A DNA stretch of 64,000 nt from Streptococcaceae bacterium (GTDB lineage: Bacteria > Bacillota > Bacilli > Lactobacillales > Streptococcaceae), in NCBI GenBank assembly GCA_902363395.1, contig CABIZZ010000001.1:372001-436000 (forward strand), given 5' to 3'. Positions within the stretch are counted from its first letter, which is position 1; every line of letters begins with the position of its first letter. The position numbers were made by a program, and so were the translations under genes. Under the pieces are notes generated by a model. It was not told the origin of the DNA, did no database searches, and saw only the letters and a program-made list of their open reading frames with translations. Positions 40,487 to 50,667 of the stretch are shown one piece after another.

Positions 40487-43423
40487 ATGAAGAGAGAACT
40501 CACGTTGAAGTTATTTGGACCCCCTAAGGTTGTTTTCCAACAGAAAGACATCCGTTTTTCCTTCTCGAAGATGGAGGCTTTATTTTATTACTTAGCCGTA
40601 TCAGGTGAGGTCAACCGTGATGAAATTGCGGGAATTCTCTGGGGGGATAAGGAAAACCAAGTCGCTCGGAAAAATCTACGGAATACTGTTTACCAAGCCA
40701 ATAAAATCTTTGAAGGAGATGTCATTGTTTCTCCAAGTAGGAGTAGCCTGGCCCTTAATCCTGAGCTGAATCTTTCTTTGGATGTCCAGCTTTTTGAAAG
40801 GGATCCCATAAGCAATTTACATCTTTATCAGGGAGACTTTTTAGAAGGCTTCTACGTCAAGGATGATGAAGACTTTGATCAGTGGGCTTCGCGAAAACGG
40901 AGCGCTTATAAGCAACTCTATATTGAAAGCTGTTATCAAAAGATTGACAAAGAGGGGTTGGGAGACCCTGGTATAGAGTCCTTACTCCACCATTTAGTAG
41001 AGCTGGATGAATTTGAAGAAAAGAACTACCAGCTCTTGATGGAGTATTATAGAGTTCATCACCAGCTGGGGAAATTTTTTGAGACCTATTACAAGCTGGT
41101 GGATTTATTGGATCGTGAGCTGAATGTTCGTCCCAGTCGAGTGATAGAAGAACTGTATCATTCTGTTTTGGAAGCTAAACGCACCCGTAAACAGAGCAAT
41201 CGTGTGAATGTCCGAGAACTCCCTTTCTTTGGTCGCAAACAAGAACTGTCCCAACTGGAAGAATACCTCTCCTTAGTAGAGAAGGGAGAAGCGGTTGGCC
41301 CTCTCTTGGTCATGGGGCAATCTGGAACAGGCAAAAAACGTTTATTGCGTCAATTGGTCTTGCTGTCCAATCGTAGTTTTAGCTTTGTCAAGCTGGAAGG
41401 CAAAGTCGGCAGTCGCCAAGAAGAAGGAGGGATCTGGGACGACCTCAAAGCTTCCCTAGAGAAAGTGAGTGGGGGCTTGGAAGCTCCTCCTCTAGGAAAA
41501 GCGGACAATCTCCCTGCTGTCCGGAAGCACCTTCAAAGACTCAGCCAAGAAAAACCTCTCCTGATTCTGCTTGAAAATGCCCAGTGGATGGATAAGGCCT
41601 CATTCGACAAAGTGAAGCAATTAGAGGAGAAAAGTAGCGGGGAAAAGTGGCAACTGATTGTTACAGCTGAGGGGCCTTTGCCGGAATTCTTGGTCACCTT
41701 CTTTGGGAGTTTAAAAGTCGAGAGACGGTTGTCCCAGCTAGAGTTGACCAATTTTGATCCGACGGAAAGTCGGTCACTCTTGCAAGGCCAACTGGGGCAG
41801 ATAGAACCAGCCCTGATCGAGCAGATGATGGAGTGGAGTGAAGGTAGTCCCTTCTTGCTGTCCAGCTATATAGAAGAGTGGAAAGAGAAGGAAAGTTTAG
41901 AGCCCTTACCAGATATCATTCAAGCCTATCTGTCTCAAGAGCTGGGTGACTTGAGCAGTGAGGAGGAGTCCCTTCTTCATTATTTGTCTTGTTTTCATAA
42001 GCCGATATCCATGTCTATCTTGGCCGATTTGACAGCTACAGATCTTTCTGTTTTAACTGCATTATTAGATCCTTTAGCTCAAAGAGGAATCATCTCAATA
42101 GTGGAGGAAGGGGAGGATCTCTTGGTCCAATTTTGCAAGCAATTGGTGGCTATGTACTTCTACCAACTCCTGTCACCAGCCAGACGACGTCTCTTCCACC
42201 AACAAATCGCGCAAAAATTGGAAGAAACCTTAGAAGATTCGACAGACCTGCTCTTCTATAAGGAAATTGCTTACCAATACAAGCAGTCCCAAAATCTCTT
42301 GCGGTCCCTATCCTTTGAGCTGACCTACTTAGAAGAAATCCTCCAGCTAGAACATGAACTATTCCCAATATACTCCAAGGGAGAAGAGGGAGTAGTATCA
42401 GATGGGGAAAATAGTCATTTGGACATTTTTGGGGAGCTCTCTCGTCTTCGTCGAGAACTGGATCAGCTTTTTTCACGGCACCAAAAAGATAGAGACTACA
42501 AGTATTTGCAACTGCGCTACTTGTATCTAGAGGGGCGCTACTTCATTCGAAGCGGTGAGTACCAAAAGGGGATTCATGATATTCAAAAGGTCATCTCCTA
42601 TGCGCGGGAACTCAAACGGCTCGACTTCCTTTTAGAGGGTTACCGACAAATCATTTATTATTGCATTCAAACAGAAAATATTTCTGAAATGGCCTATTAC
42701 ACAGATTTGGCTTTAGAAGATGCGATTCAGGCCAACAACCATGAAGCGATTGCGATTCAGTTACGCTTGAAGGGCTTGTACCATTTGATGGTGGGGGATG
42801 AGGAACAGGCGACCCGCCACCTCTATCGCTCTATTGATTGCTTTAGTCTGACCAATAGCATGCAGGCCAAGTATGCCATTCAAATTGCAGCATCTTTAGC
42901 CTACCTGGCTGAAATAGAGCAAGTGAGAGGGCATTTTCAAGTAGCTGTCACCCATTTGGAAGAGGTCCTACGCTTGGTGGGAGATCAATCTGTTGATTCA
43001 GTCCGAGTGGTGTTTGAAATCGATCTTGGGATTGCCTACTATTGGAAGGGGGATTTGGTCCAAGCCCGATTCTATTTTGACAGGGCTCAAAAGGTTTTGT
43101 CCAGTGTTCGTTTCCCTTGGAAGGAAGAATTGCTCGGATTTTATCAATCCTTAATTGCCTGTCATTTCGGAGAGCAAGATAAGGTGGCAACTTACCTATC
43201 TCGTAAAGAAGGAGCCATGAAGCAAACGACGAATGCACGAGACAAGGGGATGGTGTATTATCTCTTGGCTTTCCTATCGGCCCAGAAGGAGCAAGGAGAG
43301 CAACTGGTTCCTGCTTTGAGCGCTTTCTTGAAAGAAGATAAGAATTACTATAAGAAACTGGCAGAGCAACACCTGACTCCGTATAGAGACCGTCCCTTCC
43401 TCAAGAGATTAAAAAATCTCTAG
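40487..43423 (+). CDS. Large SARP-like (BTAD) transcriptional regulator with ATPase and TPR-like repeats
   Basis: The 978-residue protein has four parts. The first is an OmpR-like winged helix (about 1-95; LFGPPKVVFQQKDIRFSFSK, RDEIAGILWGD, RKNLRNTVYQANKIF). The second is a bacterial transcriptional activation domain (about 96-245; LYQGDFLEGFYVKD, FDQWASRKRSAY, LDRELNVRPSRVIEELY). The third is an ATPase region starting FFGRKQELSQLEEYL, with a P-loop GQSGTGKKR whose last position is Lys-Arg rather than Ser/Thr. The last is a long helical repeat region (about 600-960). This is the build of SARP/AfsR-type regulators. ATG 40487 has GGAGG upstream; ATG 40463 would lie at the transcription start. 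It is convergent with hutG, and I infer it controls hut. Confidence 0.85.
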   Translation: MKRELTLKLFGPPKVVFQQKDIRFSFSKMEALFYYLAVSGEVNRDEIAGILWGDKENQVARKNLRNTVYQANKIFEGDVIVSPSRSSLALNPELNLSLDVQLFERDPISNLHLYQGDFLEGFYVKDDEDFDQWASRKRSAYKQLYIESCYQKIDKEGLGDPGIESLLHHLVELDEFEEKNYQLLMEYYRVHHQLGKFFETYYKLVDLLDRELNVRPSRVIEELYHSVLEAKRTRKQSNRVNVRELPFFGRKQELSQLEEYLSLVEKGEAVGPLLVMGQSGTGKKRLLRQLVLLSNRSFSFVKLEGKVGSRQEEGGIWDDLKASLEKVSGGLEAPPLGKADNLPAVRKHLQRLSQEKPLLILLENAQWMDKASFDKVKQLEEKSSGEKWQLIVTAEGPLPEFLVTFFGSLKVERRLSQLELTNFDPTESRSLLQGQLGQIEPALIEQMMEWSEGSPFLLSSYIEEWKEKESLEPLPDIIQAYLSQELGDLSSEEESLLHYLSCFHKPISMSILADLTATDLSVLTALLDPLAQRGIISIVEEGEDLLVQFCKQLVAMYFYQLLSPARRRLFHQQIAQKLEETLEDSTDLLFYKEIAYQYKQSQNLLRSLSFELTYLEEILQLEHELFPIYSKGEEGVVSDGENSHLDIFGELSRLRRELDQLFSRHQKDRDYKYLQLRYLYLEGRYFIRSGEYQKGIHDIQKVISYARELKRLDFLLEGYRQIIYYCIQTENISEMAYYTDLALEDAIQANNHEAIAIQLRLKGLYHLMVGDEEQATRHLYRSIDCFSLTNSMQAKYAIQIAASLAYLAEIEQVRGHFQVAVTHLEEVLRLVGDQSVDSVRVVFEIDLGIAYYWKGDLVQARFYFDRAQKVLSSVRFPWKEELLGFYQSLIACHFGEQDKVATYLSRKEGAMKQTTNARDKGMVYYLLAFLSAQKEQGEQLVPALSAFLKEDKNYYKKLAEQHLTPYRDRPFLKRLKNL

Positions 43424-43456
43424 TGTAGCTCATCAAATGTCATGAAGGAAGAATAA

Positions 43457-43502
43457 AAAAAGGCTTATCAACACCCAAGGGATGGATGTTGATAAGCCTT
43501 TT
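43457..43502. terminator. Bidirectional terminator between the regulator and hutG
   Basis: AAAAGGCTTATCAACA pairs with TGTTGATAAGCCTTTT, with A and T runs outside. Confidence 0.9.
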
Positions 43503-43525
43503 GTATGATAGAGAGGTTTTGTATC

Positions 43526-44512
43526 TTATTTTTGTTGAGACAAGATTTGGGTCAAGTAAAAGATAAAGGTTGCAGCAAGGTTGGAAGTATGGTTGTCAAT
43601 ATCATGAGGAGGGGAAACCTCCACAATATCAAATCCAATCAGTTTGCCGCTAGCTGCAATGTGTTGGAGCAGCATCAGGGCTAGTTTTGGATCCACACCA
43701 AGTGACTGGATGGCACTAACGCCAGGGGCAGAACCAACGGCAAAGCAGTCCATATCGATAGAGAGGTAGACCGCTGTCTGTTTTTCTAAGAATTGATCAA
43801 TCCGATCAAGAATGGCCTGGTGGCTCATCCGGAAGAGATCTTGTCCTGTTAAGAAATCAATGCTTGGTGTTTTTGCCACATAGTTGAATAGGAACAAGTT
43901 GTTGCTGTGTTCCTGGATGCCCAAAATCAAGTAAGGGAAATCTTTGCTCTCTTCTTTTGCGTGGTCTGCCATTTGGCGAAATCCTGTTCCAGAGTTTGGA
44001 CCGGTTTGGTCGTAAGGACGCAGGTCAAAGTGAGCATCTAGGTTGATGACAGCCAATTGTTCATCTGGTTGCAAGGAGGATTTGAGGCCCAGGTAGTGAC
44101 CATAAGCCGTTTCGTGCCCTCCACCGAGGACGATTGGTTGAATATTTAGCTCCAACATTCGTTTGACAGTTAGAGAGAGACTCTCTTGCAAATCTTCAAG
44201 AGAACGATTGGGGCCATCGATATTTCCGACATCAAAAACCGTAACGTTGGTGCCCCAGTGCCAAGGAAGTTTGGCGAGTTGGGTTCGAATAGCATTAGGG
44301 CTTTCGACAGCACCGACGCGGCCGTTATTGATATAGACTCCTTTATCGCTTTTAAAACCTAGGATTCCAAAGGTGACTTCTTCAAAAGGAGTCAAGGTTT
44401 CATCATTCAAATCCAAAAACTTCGTCAGCATTCCCCATTTGGCTGTATAGGGATTGTCCTCAATACTGCCTTGGTAATAACTGTAAGTTGTTGGGTAATA
44501 ATCTCTAAGCAC
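43526..44512 (-). CDS. hutG: Formimidoylglutamase
   Basis: The 328-residue ureohydrolase (arginase fold) splits N-formimino-L-glutamate into glutamate and formamide. Manganese-ligand motifs: [19 protein letters not shown] and [10 protein letters not shown]. Last gene of the minus-strand hut operon, 87 bases after hutH across a small hairpin. Its reaction competes with FtcD for the same substrate. Confidence 0.94.
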   Translation of the reverse strand: MLRDYYPTTYSYYQGSIEDNPYTAKWGMLTKFLDLNDETLTPFEEVTFGILGFKSDKGVYINNGRVGAVESPNAIRTQLAKLPWHWGTNVTVFDVGNIDGPNRSLEDLQESLSLTVKRMLELNIQPIVLGGGHETAYGHYLGLKSSLQPDEQLAVINLDAHFDLRPYDQTGPNSGTGFRQMADHAKEESKDFPYLILGIQEHSNNLFLFNYVAKTPSIDFLTGQDLFRMSHQAILDRIDQFLEKQTAVYLSIDMDCFAVGSAPGVSAIQSLGVDPKLALMLLQHIAASGKLIGFDIVEVSPPHDIDNHTSNLAATFIFYLTQILSQQK

Positions 44513-44549
44513 GTTACATGCCTCCGTTTGTTTGTATTTGGCTAGAAAG

Positions 44550-44582
44550 GGAAAGGCTGAGAAATTTTCTCAGCCTTTTTCT
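44550..44582 (-). terminator. Hairpin between hutH and hutG
   Basis: AAAGGCTGAGAAA and TTTCTCAGCCTTT arms. The T run is better on the plus strand than on the minus strand, so on the hut transcript it may be a partial terminator or a processing site. Confidence 0.45.
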
Positions 44583-44599
44583 GCTGTATCCTTACTGTA

Positions 44600-46141
44600 T
44601 CAGTATTGAATGCTTAAGTCAACTGCTTTTTCGATGGTTGCTAAGAATTCTTCACTTTCAACAACGGCAGATGCCTTATTAAGTTCTTCAAAGATTTCGA
44701 TATCTTTGTCAAATTCAATGAAGTTCAGTTTTTGACGAATCAGCTCATAAGCTGGTTTTGTCCCTTTACCAAGTTCATGATTTTCTGGCTTGAGATCCAA
44801 GGCTTGGCAAGCTGCCATGATTTCAGTAGCAACGATGCGACGTGAGTTTTTAAGAATTTCTGCTGCTTTACGAGCGGCAGTCGTTCCCATGCTGACGAAA
44901 TCTTCTTGGTTTTCACAAGATGGAATAGAATCGACACTAGCAGGGTGAGCCAAAATTTTATTTTCCGATGCAAGGGATGCACAAGCATACTGGGTAATCA
45001 TGAAGCCTGAGTTGAGTCCAGGGTGTTTGACTAAGAAGGATGGTAATTTACTGAGTTGGCTGTTGACCAAGCGTTCCACCCGACGTTCAGATACGTTCCC
45101 AATTTCAGAAAGGGCAATGCCTAAGAAGTCAAATGGTTGCGCCATTGGTTCACCGTGGAAGTTACCTCCTGAGATGACGTGTCCTTCTTTGGTAATGATT
45201 GGGTTATCTGTGACAGAGTTGATTTCGATTTCAACTTTTTCTTTTACGTAAGCAATAGAATCCTTGCTGGCTCCATGTATTTGAGGGATACAGCGAAGTG
45301 TATAAGGATCTTGTACCCGTTGTTGAGTCGCAACAGTGGTATTCTTACTTCCTTCAAGAAGGTTACGGATGTTGCGAGCAGTTGCCAATTGTCCACTTTG
45401 TGGGCGGATGGAATGAAGGTCTTCTTCGAATGGACTGGTAATTCCATTGTGAACTTCCATTGAGAGAGCACCAGCGATATCAGAGAGTTTGAGCAATTGG
45501 ATACCATCATAAGTCGCAAGAGCACCGATACCGGTTAGGACAGTCGTACCATTGATCAAGGCAAGCCCTTCTTTGGCAGCTAATTGGATCTTTTCAATTC
45601 CAGCACGATCTAAGGCTTCTTGACCACTGAGAAGTTCTCCTTTGTAGTAGGCACGTCCAAGGCCCAACATTGGTAAAACCATATGAGAAAGAGGAGCAAG
45701 GTCTCCAGAAGCTCCGAGAGAGCCTTTTTCAGGGATATAAGGAGTGACTCCTTTGTTGAGCAATTCTAACAGTTTTTCAACGGTTGACAGACGAATGCCA
45801 GAATAACCTTTCAAGAGTGAGTTGATACGGATCAGCATGATGGCACGAACAGCATCTTCAGGAAGTGGATCACCGAAGCCAGATGAGTGAGTTCGGATCA
45901 GGTTTTCTTGCAGTTGAACAGTATCTTCTGGAGAGATGCTGACATTACAGAGGGAACCAAAGCCAGTGGTTACACCATAGACGACTCGTTTTTCCCGGAC
46001 AATGTCATCAACGATTTTACGGGATGCGATAACGGCTTCTTTGGCTTGTTCATCAAGCTCACATTGGGCACCGTGCCGAGCGACAGCGATGACTTCTTCG
46101 AGTGTTAAGCTATTACCATCTAAATGAATCAATTGAGTCAT
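44600..46141 (-). CDS. hutH: Histidine ammonia-lyase
   Basis: The 513-residue enzyme converts histidine to urocanate plus ammonia, the first step of degradation. The MIO cofactor-forming triad is A144-S145-G146 in GSLGASGDLAPL; YGVTTGFGSL near residue 55 is also conserved. CGGAGG precedes the ATG. A 216-bp gap with a strong dyad separates it from the upstream permease gene. Confidence 0.97.
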   Translation of the reverse strand: MTQLIHLDGNSLTLEEVIAVARHGAQCELDEQAKEAVIASRKIVDDIVREKRVVYGVTTGFGSLCNVSISPEDTVQLQENLIRTHSSGFGDPLPEDAVRAIMLIRINSLLKGYSGIRLSTVEKLLELLNKGVTPYIPEKGSLGASGDLAPLSHMVLPMLGLGRAYYKGELLSGQEALDRAGIEKIQLAAKEGLALINGTTVLTGIGALATYDGIQLLKLSDIAGALSMEVHNGITSPFEEDLHSIRPQSGQLATARNIRNLLEGSKNTTVATQQRVQDPYTLRCIPQIHGASKDSIAYVKEKVEIEINSVTDNPIITKEGHVISGGNFHGEPMAQPFDFLGIALSEIGNVSERRVERLVNSQLSKLPSFLVKHPGLNSGFMITQYACASLASENKILAHPASVDSIPSCENQEDFVSMGTTAARKAAEILKNSRRIVATEIMAACQALDLKPENHELGKGTKPAYELIRQKLNFIEFDKDIEIFEELNKASAVVESEEFLATIEKAVDLSIQY

Positions 46142-46289
46142 ATAAAACCTCCGATTATGAATAGTTGTTCTGTGGAAGTAGTGTTGTTTACTTCGGTTTG
46201 AATACCAAACATGGGCCCATTGTCTATTGATCTAAAAAAATTGAAAGGAGTCATAGAGAAAAGGGCTCAGGTTTGACATTCGTGGAGTC

Positions 46290-46344
46290 CTAGATGGGTT
46301 AGGGAGCAAAACCGAGCTTCACTCCCGTCTCTGTTCCCATCTAG
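46290..46344 (-). repeat. Inverted repeat in the permease-hutH gap
   Basis: CTAGATGGG (46290-46298) pairs perfectly with CCCATCTAG (46336-46344), and GGGAG/CTCCC (46302-46306 with 46322-46326) pair inside. There is no T run on the minus strand, so it is not a normal terminator; it may be a processing stem or a mobile repeat. Confidence 0.6.
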
Positions 46345-46357
46345 TGTGTAAAGAAAA

Positions 46358-47701
46358 TTAGTGAGGAAGGGTTTTCGATTTATGTAGTTTATCGCTGTGG
46401 AAAACAAAGTAGAGTCCACTTGCGATCACGAGACCGATGGCACCCCAAACAAAGTTCATCATGTTGTCCCCTGCAATCATCAAGATACTGATCACAACAG
46501 CTAGAACTGGGATAACAGGACCAAATGGTACTCGGAAGGTAACCTTTTTGTCTGGGTACATTTTTCTGAGTTTGATGGCTGCCAAAGCAGTTGGAATGTA
46601 TTGGAAGAAACGGAAGACAACACTGAAGGTTGCTAATGTTTCGAAAGAGCCAGATAACAAGAGTAAGAAGGCGAAGATACCAGAAATGATAATGGCAATG
46701 ACAGGGGCATTCTTAGAGTTTGTTTTTCCAAGCCCTTCTGGCAAGAGTTTTTCAGTTGCTAATGCGGCACCAAAACGAGGGACCATGATGGATTCACCGA
46801 TGTTTAGACCGGCGATTGAAATGAGGGCTCCGTAAGAAACGAGTGGAGCTCCGATAGGGCCAATCATTTCGACAAATGCGTCTTGTACTGGTGCACCAGT
46901 TTGCATAATGCGACCACCAAGCATGGCGATTGTTCCTGCGATGATCAACATGTAGAGAACAGATACAATACTGATAGAACCTAGAATAGCGCGGGGAACG
47001 TTCTTTTCAGGGTTGCGCATTTCCCCTGCAACGATAGACATGGTTTCAAATCCGATGAAACCGTAGAAGATGTAGACGGCTGTACTAGAAATAGAACTGA
47101 AGAGGTTTGTTCCACTTTCCAATTGAAGGAAAGGTGTGAAGTTGCCCTTGCTCACGCCACCGGGAATGAAGAAGATGGCAAAGAGTGAGAAGAGGACAAT
47201 TGGAATTAATTTTGCAACAGTAGCTGTCAGAGTAAACATCTTAGAGGTTTTCAGACCGGCAATGTTCATCAGACTCAAGAGAATCAGCATACCGATACTG
47301 ATCGGAAGGTTGTAGCCTTCAAATGCTGGGAAGGTGATGATGAAGATCTTAGCAAATCCGGCTAACATGGCAGCCCAAGCGATAACAGTAACGGCCCAAC
47401 CGAGAATCCCAACGTTAAAGCCAACGAAGTCTCCGAAAGCGGCTTTTGAGTATTGCATGGCTCCACCGTTTTTGTCGAAGTAGCCAGCTGTTTCAGCCAG
47501 ACAGGCTGATAGTAGCATGACGAGAATGGCAACCCCGAACATGACAGCTAGAGAAGCTGGTCCGAGGCCAGAATAAATTTTTTGAGGAAGGAGGAAGATA
47601 CCAGATCCGATTACGGCGTTGATACCGTAAAGAGTGGCACCGCTAAAGCTGAATTTCGCTTTTTCTTGTTCCTCAATCGACTGTTTATGTGCTCCGTTCA
47701 T
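46358..47701 (-). CDS. APC-family amino acid permease (probable histidine transporter)
   Basis: The 447-residue permease has about twelve membrane helices. The first reads GINAVIGSGIFLLP, the APC substrate-binding signature; FYGFIGFETMSIVAGEMRNPEKN is the conserved sixth-helix region. Its place inside the hut operon suggests histidine or urocanate uptake; the substrate is inferred from context only. It starts 21 bases after hutD. Confidence 0.88.
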   Translation of the reverse strand: MNGAHKQSIEEQEKAKFSFSGATLYGINAVIGSGIFLLPQKIYSGLGPASLAVMFGVAILVMLLSACLAETAGYFDKNGGAMQYSKAAFGDFVGFNVGILGWAVTVIAWAAMLAGFAKIFIITFPAFEGYNLPISIGMLILLSLMNIAGLKTSKMFTLTATVAKLIPIVLFSLFAIFFIPGGVSKGNFTPFLQLESGTNLFSSISSTAVYIFYGFIGFETMSIVAGEMRNPEKNVPRAILGSISIVSVLYMLIIAGTIAMLGGRIMQTGAPVQDAFVEMIGPIGAPLVSYGALISIAGLNIGESIMVPRFGAALATEKLLPEGLGKTNSKNAPVIAIIISGIFAFLLLLSGSFETLATFSVVFRFFQYIPTALAAIKLRKMYPDKKVTFRVPFGPVIPVLAVVISILMIAGDNMMNFVWGAIGLVIASGLYFVFHSDKLHKSKTLPH

Positions 47702-47722
47702 AATGTTTCTCCTTTGTGAACA

Positions 47723-48301
47723 TTATTGTAGTCCAGTCCAGATAGCAATCGGTTGCTCCCCAGACTGATGGGGTAAAAACGTGATTGTCATCTCTTGAAG
47801 AGGAGATGCTTGTTCGATCACCAGGAGCTCGTGAGTTTGGAGAGTTTGAGAATGATTGTTTCCCCATTCGAGTGTTAGTGGACAGAGAGCGTAGATCAAT
47901 TGATAGCGACTCTGACTTTTGACACTCTCTTTTGGGGATATAGCACTCATATGCCCCTGATAAGAAGGTTTGTAAATCAAATTAAAGTCTTGACAAGTCC
48001 CTTGGCTAGATACAGGATCTCCCCCATCAAAGAAGTAGCTTTGAAAGGGGTTCAAAACCACTTCTTTATGGTGATGGGTGAGCCTAATGGAGGCATTCAA
48101 GGGCATCAAGATTCGGTGGTAGCCCGTGAGATCGGTAAAGTTACTTTTTTCAACCTCTACCGTTGCAGTAGAGAGGCGGAAGTCAAAGGTCCGATCTGGA
48201 TAGCTTCCTCCCTCTGGGGAGAGAAAGAGTTGGGTGGTTTGGCCACCGGACCAGGTAGAAATTTGATAATCTGCGGGGGTAAGATGAAGGAGAGTCACCA
48301 T
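47723..48301 (-). CDS. hutD: HutD family protein
   Basis: The 192-residue cupin-like HutD protein has STWSGGQTTQLFLSP, DFRLSTATVEVEKSNF and LTGYHRILMPL. HutD proteins accompany hut operons in many bacteria and are thought to tune the pathway, perhaps by binding an intermediate; the mechanism is not settled. Fifteen bases after fhs. Confidence 0.88.
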   Translation of the reverse strand: MVTLLHLTPADYQISTWSGGQTTQLFLSPEGGSYPDRTFDFRLSTATVEVEKSNFTDLTGYHRILMPLNASIRLTHHHKEVVLNPFQSYFFDGGDPVSSQGTCQDFNLIYKPSYQGHMSAISPKESVKSQSRYQLIYALCPLTLEWGNNHSQTLQTHELLVIEQASPLQEMTITFLPHQSGEQPIAIWTGLQ

Positions 48302-48316
48302 AGGACGCCTTCTTTC

Positions 48317-49990
48317 TTAAAAGAGACCAGTGATATTGCCGTGGGCATCGATATCAATCTTTTCACTGGCAGGAACTTTAGGTAGGCCAGGCATGGTCAT
48401 AATGGTACCAGTGAGAGCTACGATGAAGCCAGCTCCGGCAGCCACCTTAAGGTTACTGATTTTAACAGTGAAGTCTTTTGGTGCTCCCATCTTCTTCGCA
48501 TCGTCTGAGAAGGAATATTGGGTTTTGGCCATACAGATTGGGTAGTTTGAGAAGCCAAGAGCTTCTAATTCTTTCAGTTCGCGTTTGGCCGCTGGTGTTA
48601 AGCTGATGCCTTTACCACCATAGACTTTTGTGACGATCTTGGTCAATTTTGTTTCAATGCTGTCTTCTTCGTCATAGACATAAGAAAAGTGGTTTTCTTC
48701 TTGAGTCAGTTGAATGACTTTTTCAGCCAAGTCACGGCCACCAGCCCCACCCTTTGCCCAGACATCCGAAATGACGACATCTACGTGACGTTTCTTACAA
48801 GATTCATAGACAGCTTCTAGTTCGGCTTCTGTATCCAGTGGGAATTTGTTAATGGCAACGACCACAGGTAGACCATAGACTTCTTGGATGTTGGCCAAGT
48901 GTTTGTCTAGGTTTGGTAGACCATCGATAACGGCTTGGACATTTTCAGTAGCCAAGTCTGCTTTGGCAACCCCACCATGCATTTTGAGGGCACGGATGGT
49001 TGCGACGAGGACAACGGCAGCAGGTTTTAGTCCGGCCATGCGGCACTTGATATCGATGAATTTTTCAGCACCGAGGTCAGCTCCAAAGCCAGCTTCTGTC
49101 ACGACATAGTCTGCATATTTGAGGGCCAATTTAGTAGCCAGCACACTGTTACAGCCATGAGCGATATTGGCAAATGGTCCACCGTGGATAATAGCAGGAG
49201 TATGTTCTAAAGTCTGCACCAAGTTCGGATGGATGGCATCTTTGAGGACAGCTGCCATGGCCCCTCCAGCCTTGAGGTCTTTGGCTGTGACCGGTTGTCC
49301 TTGGTAGTTGTACCCGATAATGATGCGATCAAGACGTTCTTTGAGATCAAGGATATTTTCTGAGAGACAGAGAATGGCCATGATTTCAGAAGCCACTGTG
49401 ATGTCAAAACCATCTTCACGAGGAACCCCGTTTGTTTTTCCTTGTAGGCCATCGACAATATGACGGAGTTGACGGTCATTCATATCGACCACCCGTTTCC
49501 AGGTAATCCGACGAGAATAGATGCCCAACTCATTGCCGTGATGGATGTGGTTGTCAATCACGGCTGCAAGGAGGTTATTGGCAATCCCAATGGCATGGAA
49601 GTCTCCGGTAAAGTGAAGGTTGATATCTTCCATTGGAACCACTTGGGCGTAACCACCACCGGCAGCTCCACCCTTGATCCCAAAGACCGGGCCAAGAGAA
49701 GGTTCGCGGAGGGCAATGACGGCTTTTTCACCAATAGCTGAGAGAGCATCGACTAATCCAACAGAGGTGGTTGTCTTTCCTTCTCCAGCAGGTGTCGGAG
49801 AGATGGCTGTCACGAGGATCAGCTTTCCATCTTCCTTATCCTTGAGTTGTTCCAGTTGGTTGCTATCAATTTTTGCCTTGTATTTTCCGTAGAGCGAAAT
49901 ATCGTCTTCGGTCAATCCAAGTTCAGCAGCGATATCGGTGATGGGCTTCATTTGGACAGAATTGGCAATTTCAATATCCGATAAAACCAT
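48317..49990 (-). CDS. fhs: Formate-tetrahydrofolate ligase
   Basis: The 557-residue enzyme joins formate to THF using ATP, and runs in reverse when 10-formyl-THF is in excess. ATP site: [14 protein letters not shown]; other blocks: [22 protein letters not shown] (in part), [11 protein letters not shown]. Its presence inside a hut operon gives an outlet for one-carbon units released from histidine by FtcD and FchA. Whether a second fhs exists elsewhere in this genome cannot be seen here. Confidence 0.96.
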   Translation of the reverse strand: MVLSDIEIANSVQMKPITDIAAELGLTEDDISLYGKYKAKIDSNQLEQLKDKEDGKLILVTAISPTPAGEGKTTTSVGLVDALSAIGEKAVIALREPSLGPVFGIKGGAAGGGYAQVVPMEDINLHFTGDFHAIGIANNLLAAVIDNHIHHGNELGIYSRRITWKRVVDMNDRQLRHIVDGLQGKTNGVPREDGFDITVASEIMAILCLSENILDLKERLDRIIIGYNYQGQPVTAKDLKAGGAMAAVLKDAIHPNLVQTLEHTPAIIHGGPFANIAHGCNSVLATKLALKYADYVVTEAGFGADLGAEKFIDIKCRMAGLKPAAVVLVATIRALKMHGGVAKADLATENVQAVIDGLPNLDKHLANIQEVYGLPVVVAINKFPLDTEAELEAVYESCKKRHVDVVISDVWAKGGAGGRDLAEKVIQLTQEENHFSYVYDEEDSIETKLTKIVTKVYGGKGISLTPAAKRELKELEALGFSNYPICMAKTQYSFSDDAKKMGAPKDFTVKISNLKVAAGAGFIVALTGTIMTMPGLPKVPASEKIDIDAHGNITGLF

Positions 49991-50025
49991 AGAATCCCTT
50001 CTTTCTTTATTTTTATTTGCTAGGT

Positions 50026-50655
50026 TTAAGATAGACTTTCTAAAATGGTTTGGTAAATATTATCTGCAAGATCAGAACCGGTTTGGAGGAGTTTGAGTCC
50101 CTTGCCGTGGTATTCTTGGACGAAGTCTTGGTCCTTGATTCCTGAAATGTTGATCAAGACATTGAGCCAAGCCCCCTGAAGTCCAGCCTTGAGATTGAGA
50201 GCAGCCACTCCTAAGTCACTCGCCGCATTGGTGTTGGACTTACCAACAGCTTCTTTTGTTGTTTCAAGCGCTTCAACGATGAGCTCCATCATAGAGAAAG
50301 GAGATACTGTCGCATGTTTCAAAGCTTTTTGCATGGCTTCACGACGAGCGGCCTTCTCTTCTTCCGTTTCCTTTGGAAGATCAAAGACTGCTGATACAAC
50401 GTTGAAAGCTTCTGTATCTTTGTCGATGGCTTCTAGTAATTGGTCTTGGAGGTGGGCACTTTTTTCGTGAACCCCTTTGATGTGGTCTTCGAATTCAGCG
50501 TATTTTTTCTTACCAATGGTCAGTTCGCAGACCATTTTTGTAAGGGAAATCCCATTCGCAGCAGATAGGGCAGCAGCAGAACCACCACCTGGAGCTGGAG
50601 CATCTGAACCAAGAACCTTGGCAAACTCCGTAATACTTAAGTCAACTAGTTTCAT
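50026..50655 (-). CDS. fchA: Formiminotetrahydrofolate cyclodeaminase
   Basis: The 209-residue enzyme releases ammonia from 5-formimino-THF to give methenyl-THF. It contains [20 protein letters not shown], the glycine-rich folate-binding stretch, and [17 protein letters not shown]. In mammals this domain is fused to the transferase; here it is a separate gene, 12 bases after ftcD. Confidence 0.92.
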   Translation of the reverse strand: MKLVDLSITEFAKVLGSDAPAPGGGSAAALSAANGISLTKMVCELTIGKKKYAEFEDHIKGVHEKSAHLQDQLLEAIDKDTEAFNVVSAVFDLPKETEEEKAARREAMQKALKHATVSPFSMMELIVEALETTKEAVGKSNTNAASDLGVAALNLKAGLQGAWLNVLINISGIKDQDFVQEYHGKGLKLLQTGSDLADNIYQTILESLS

Positions 50656-50667
50656 AGAACTCCCTTT

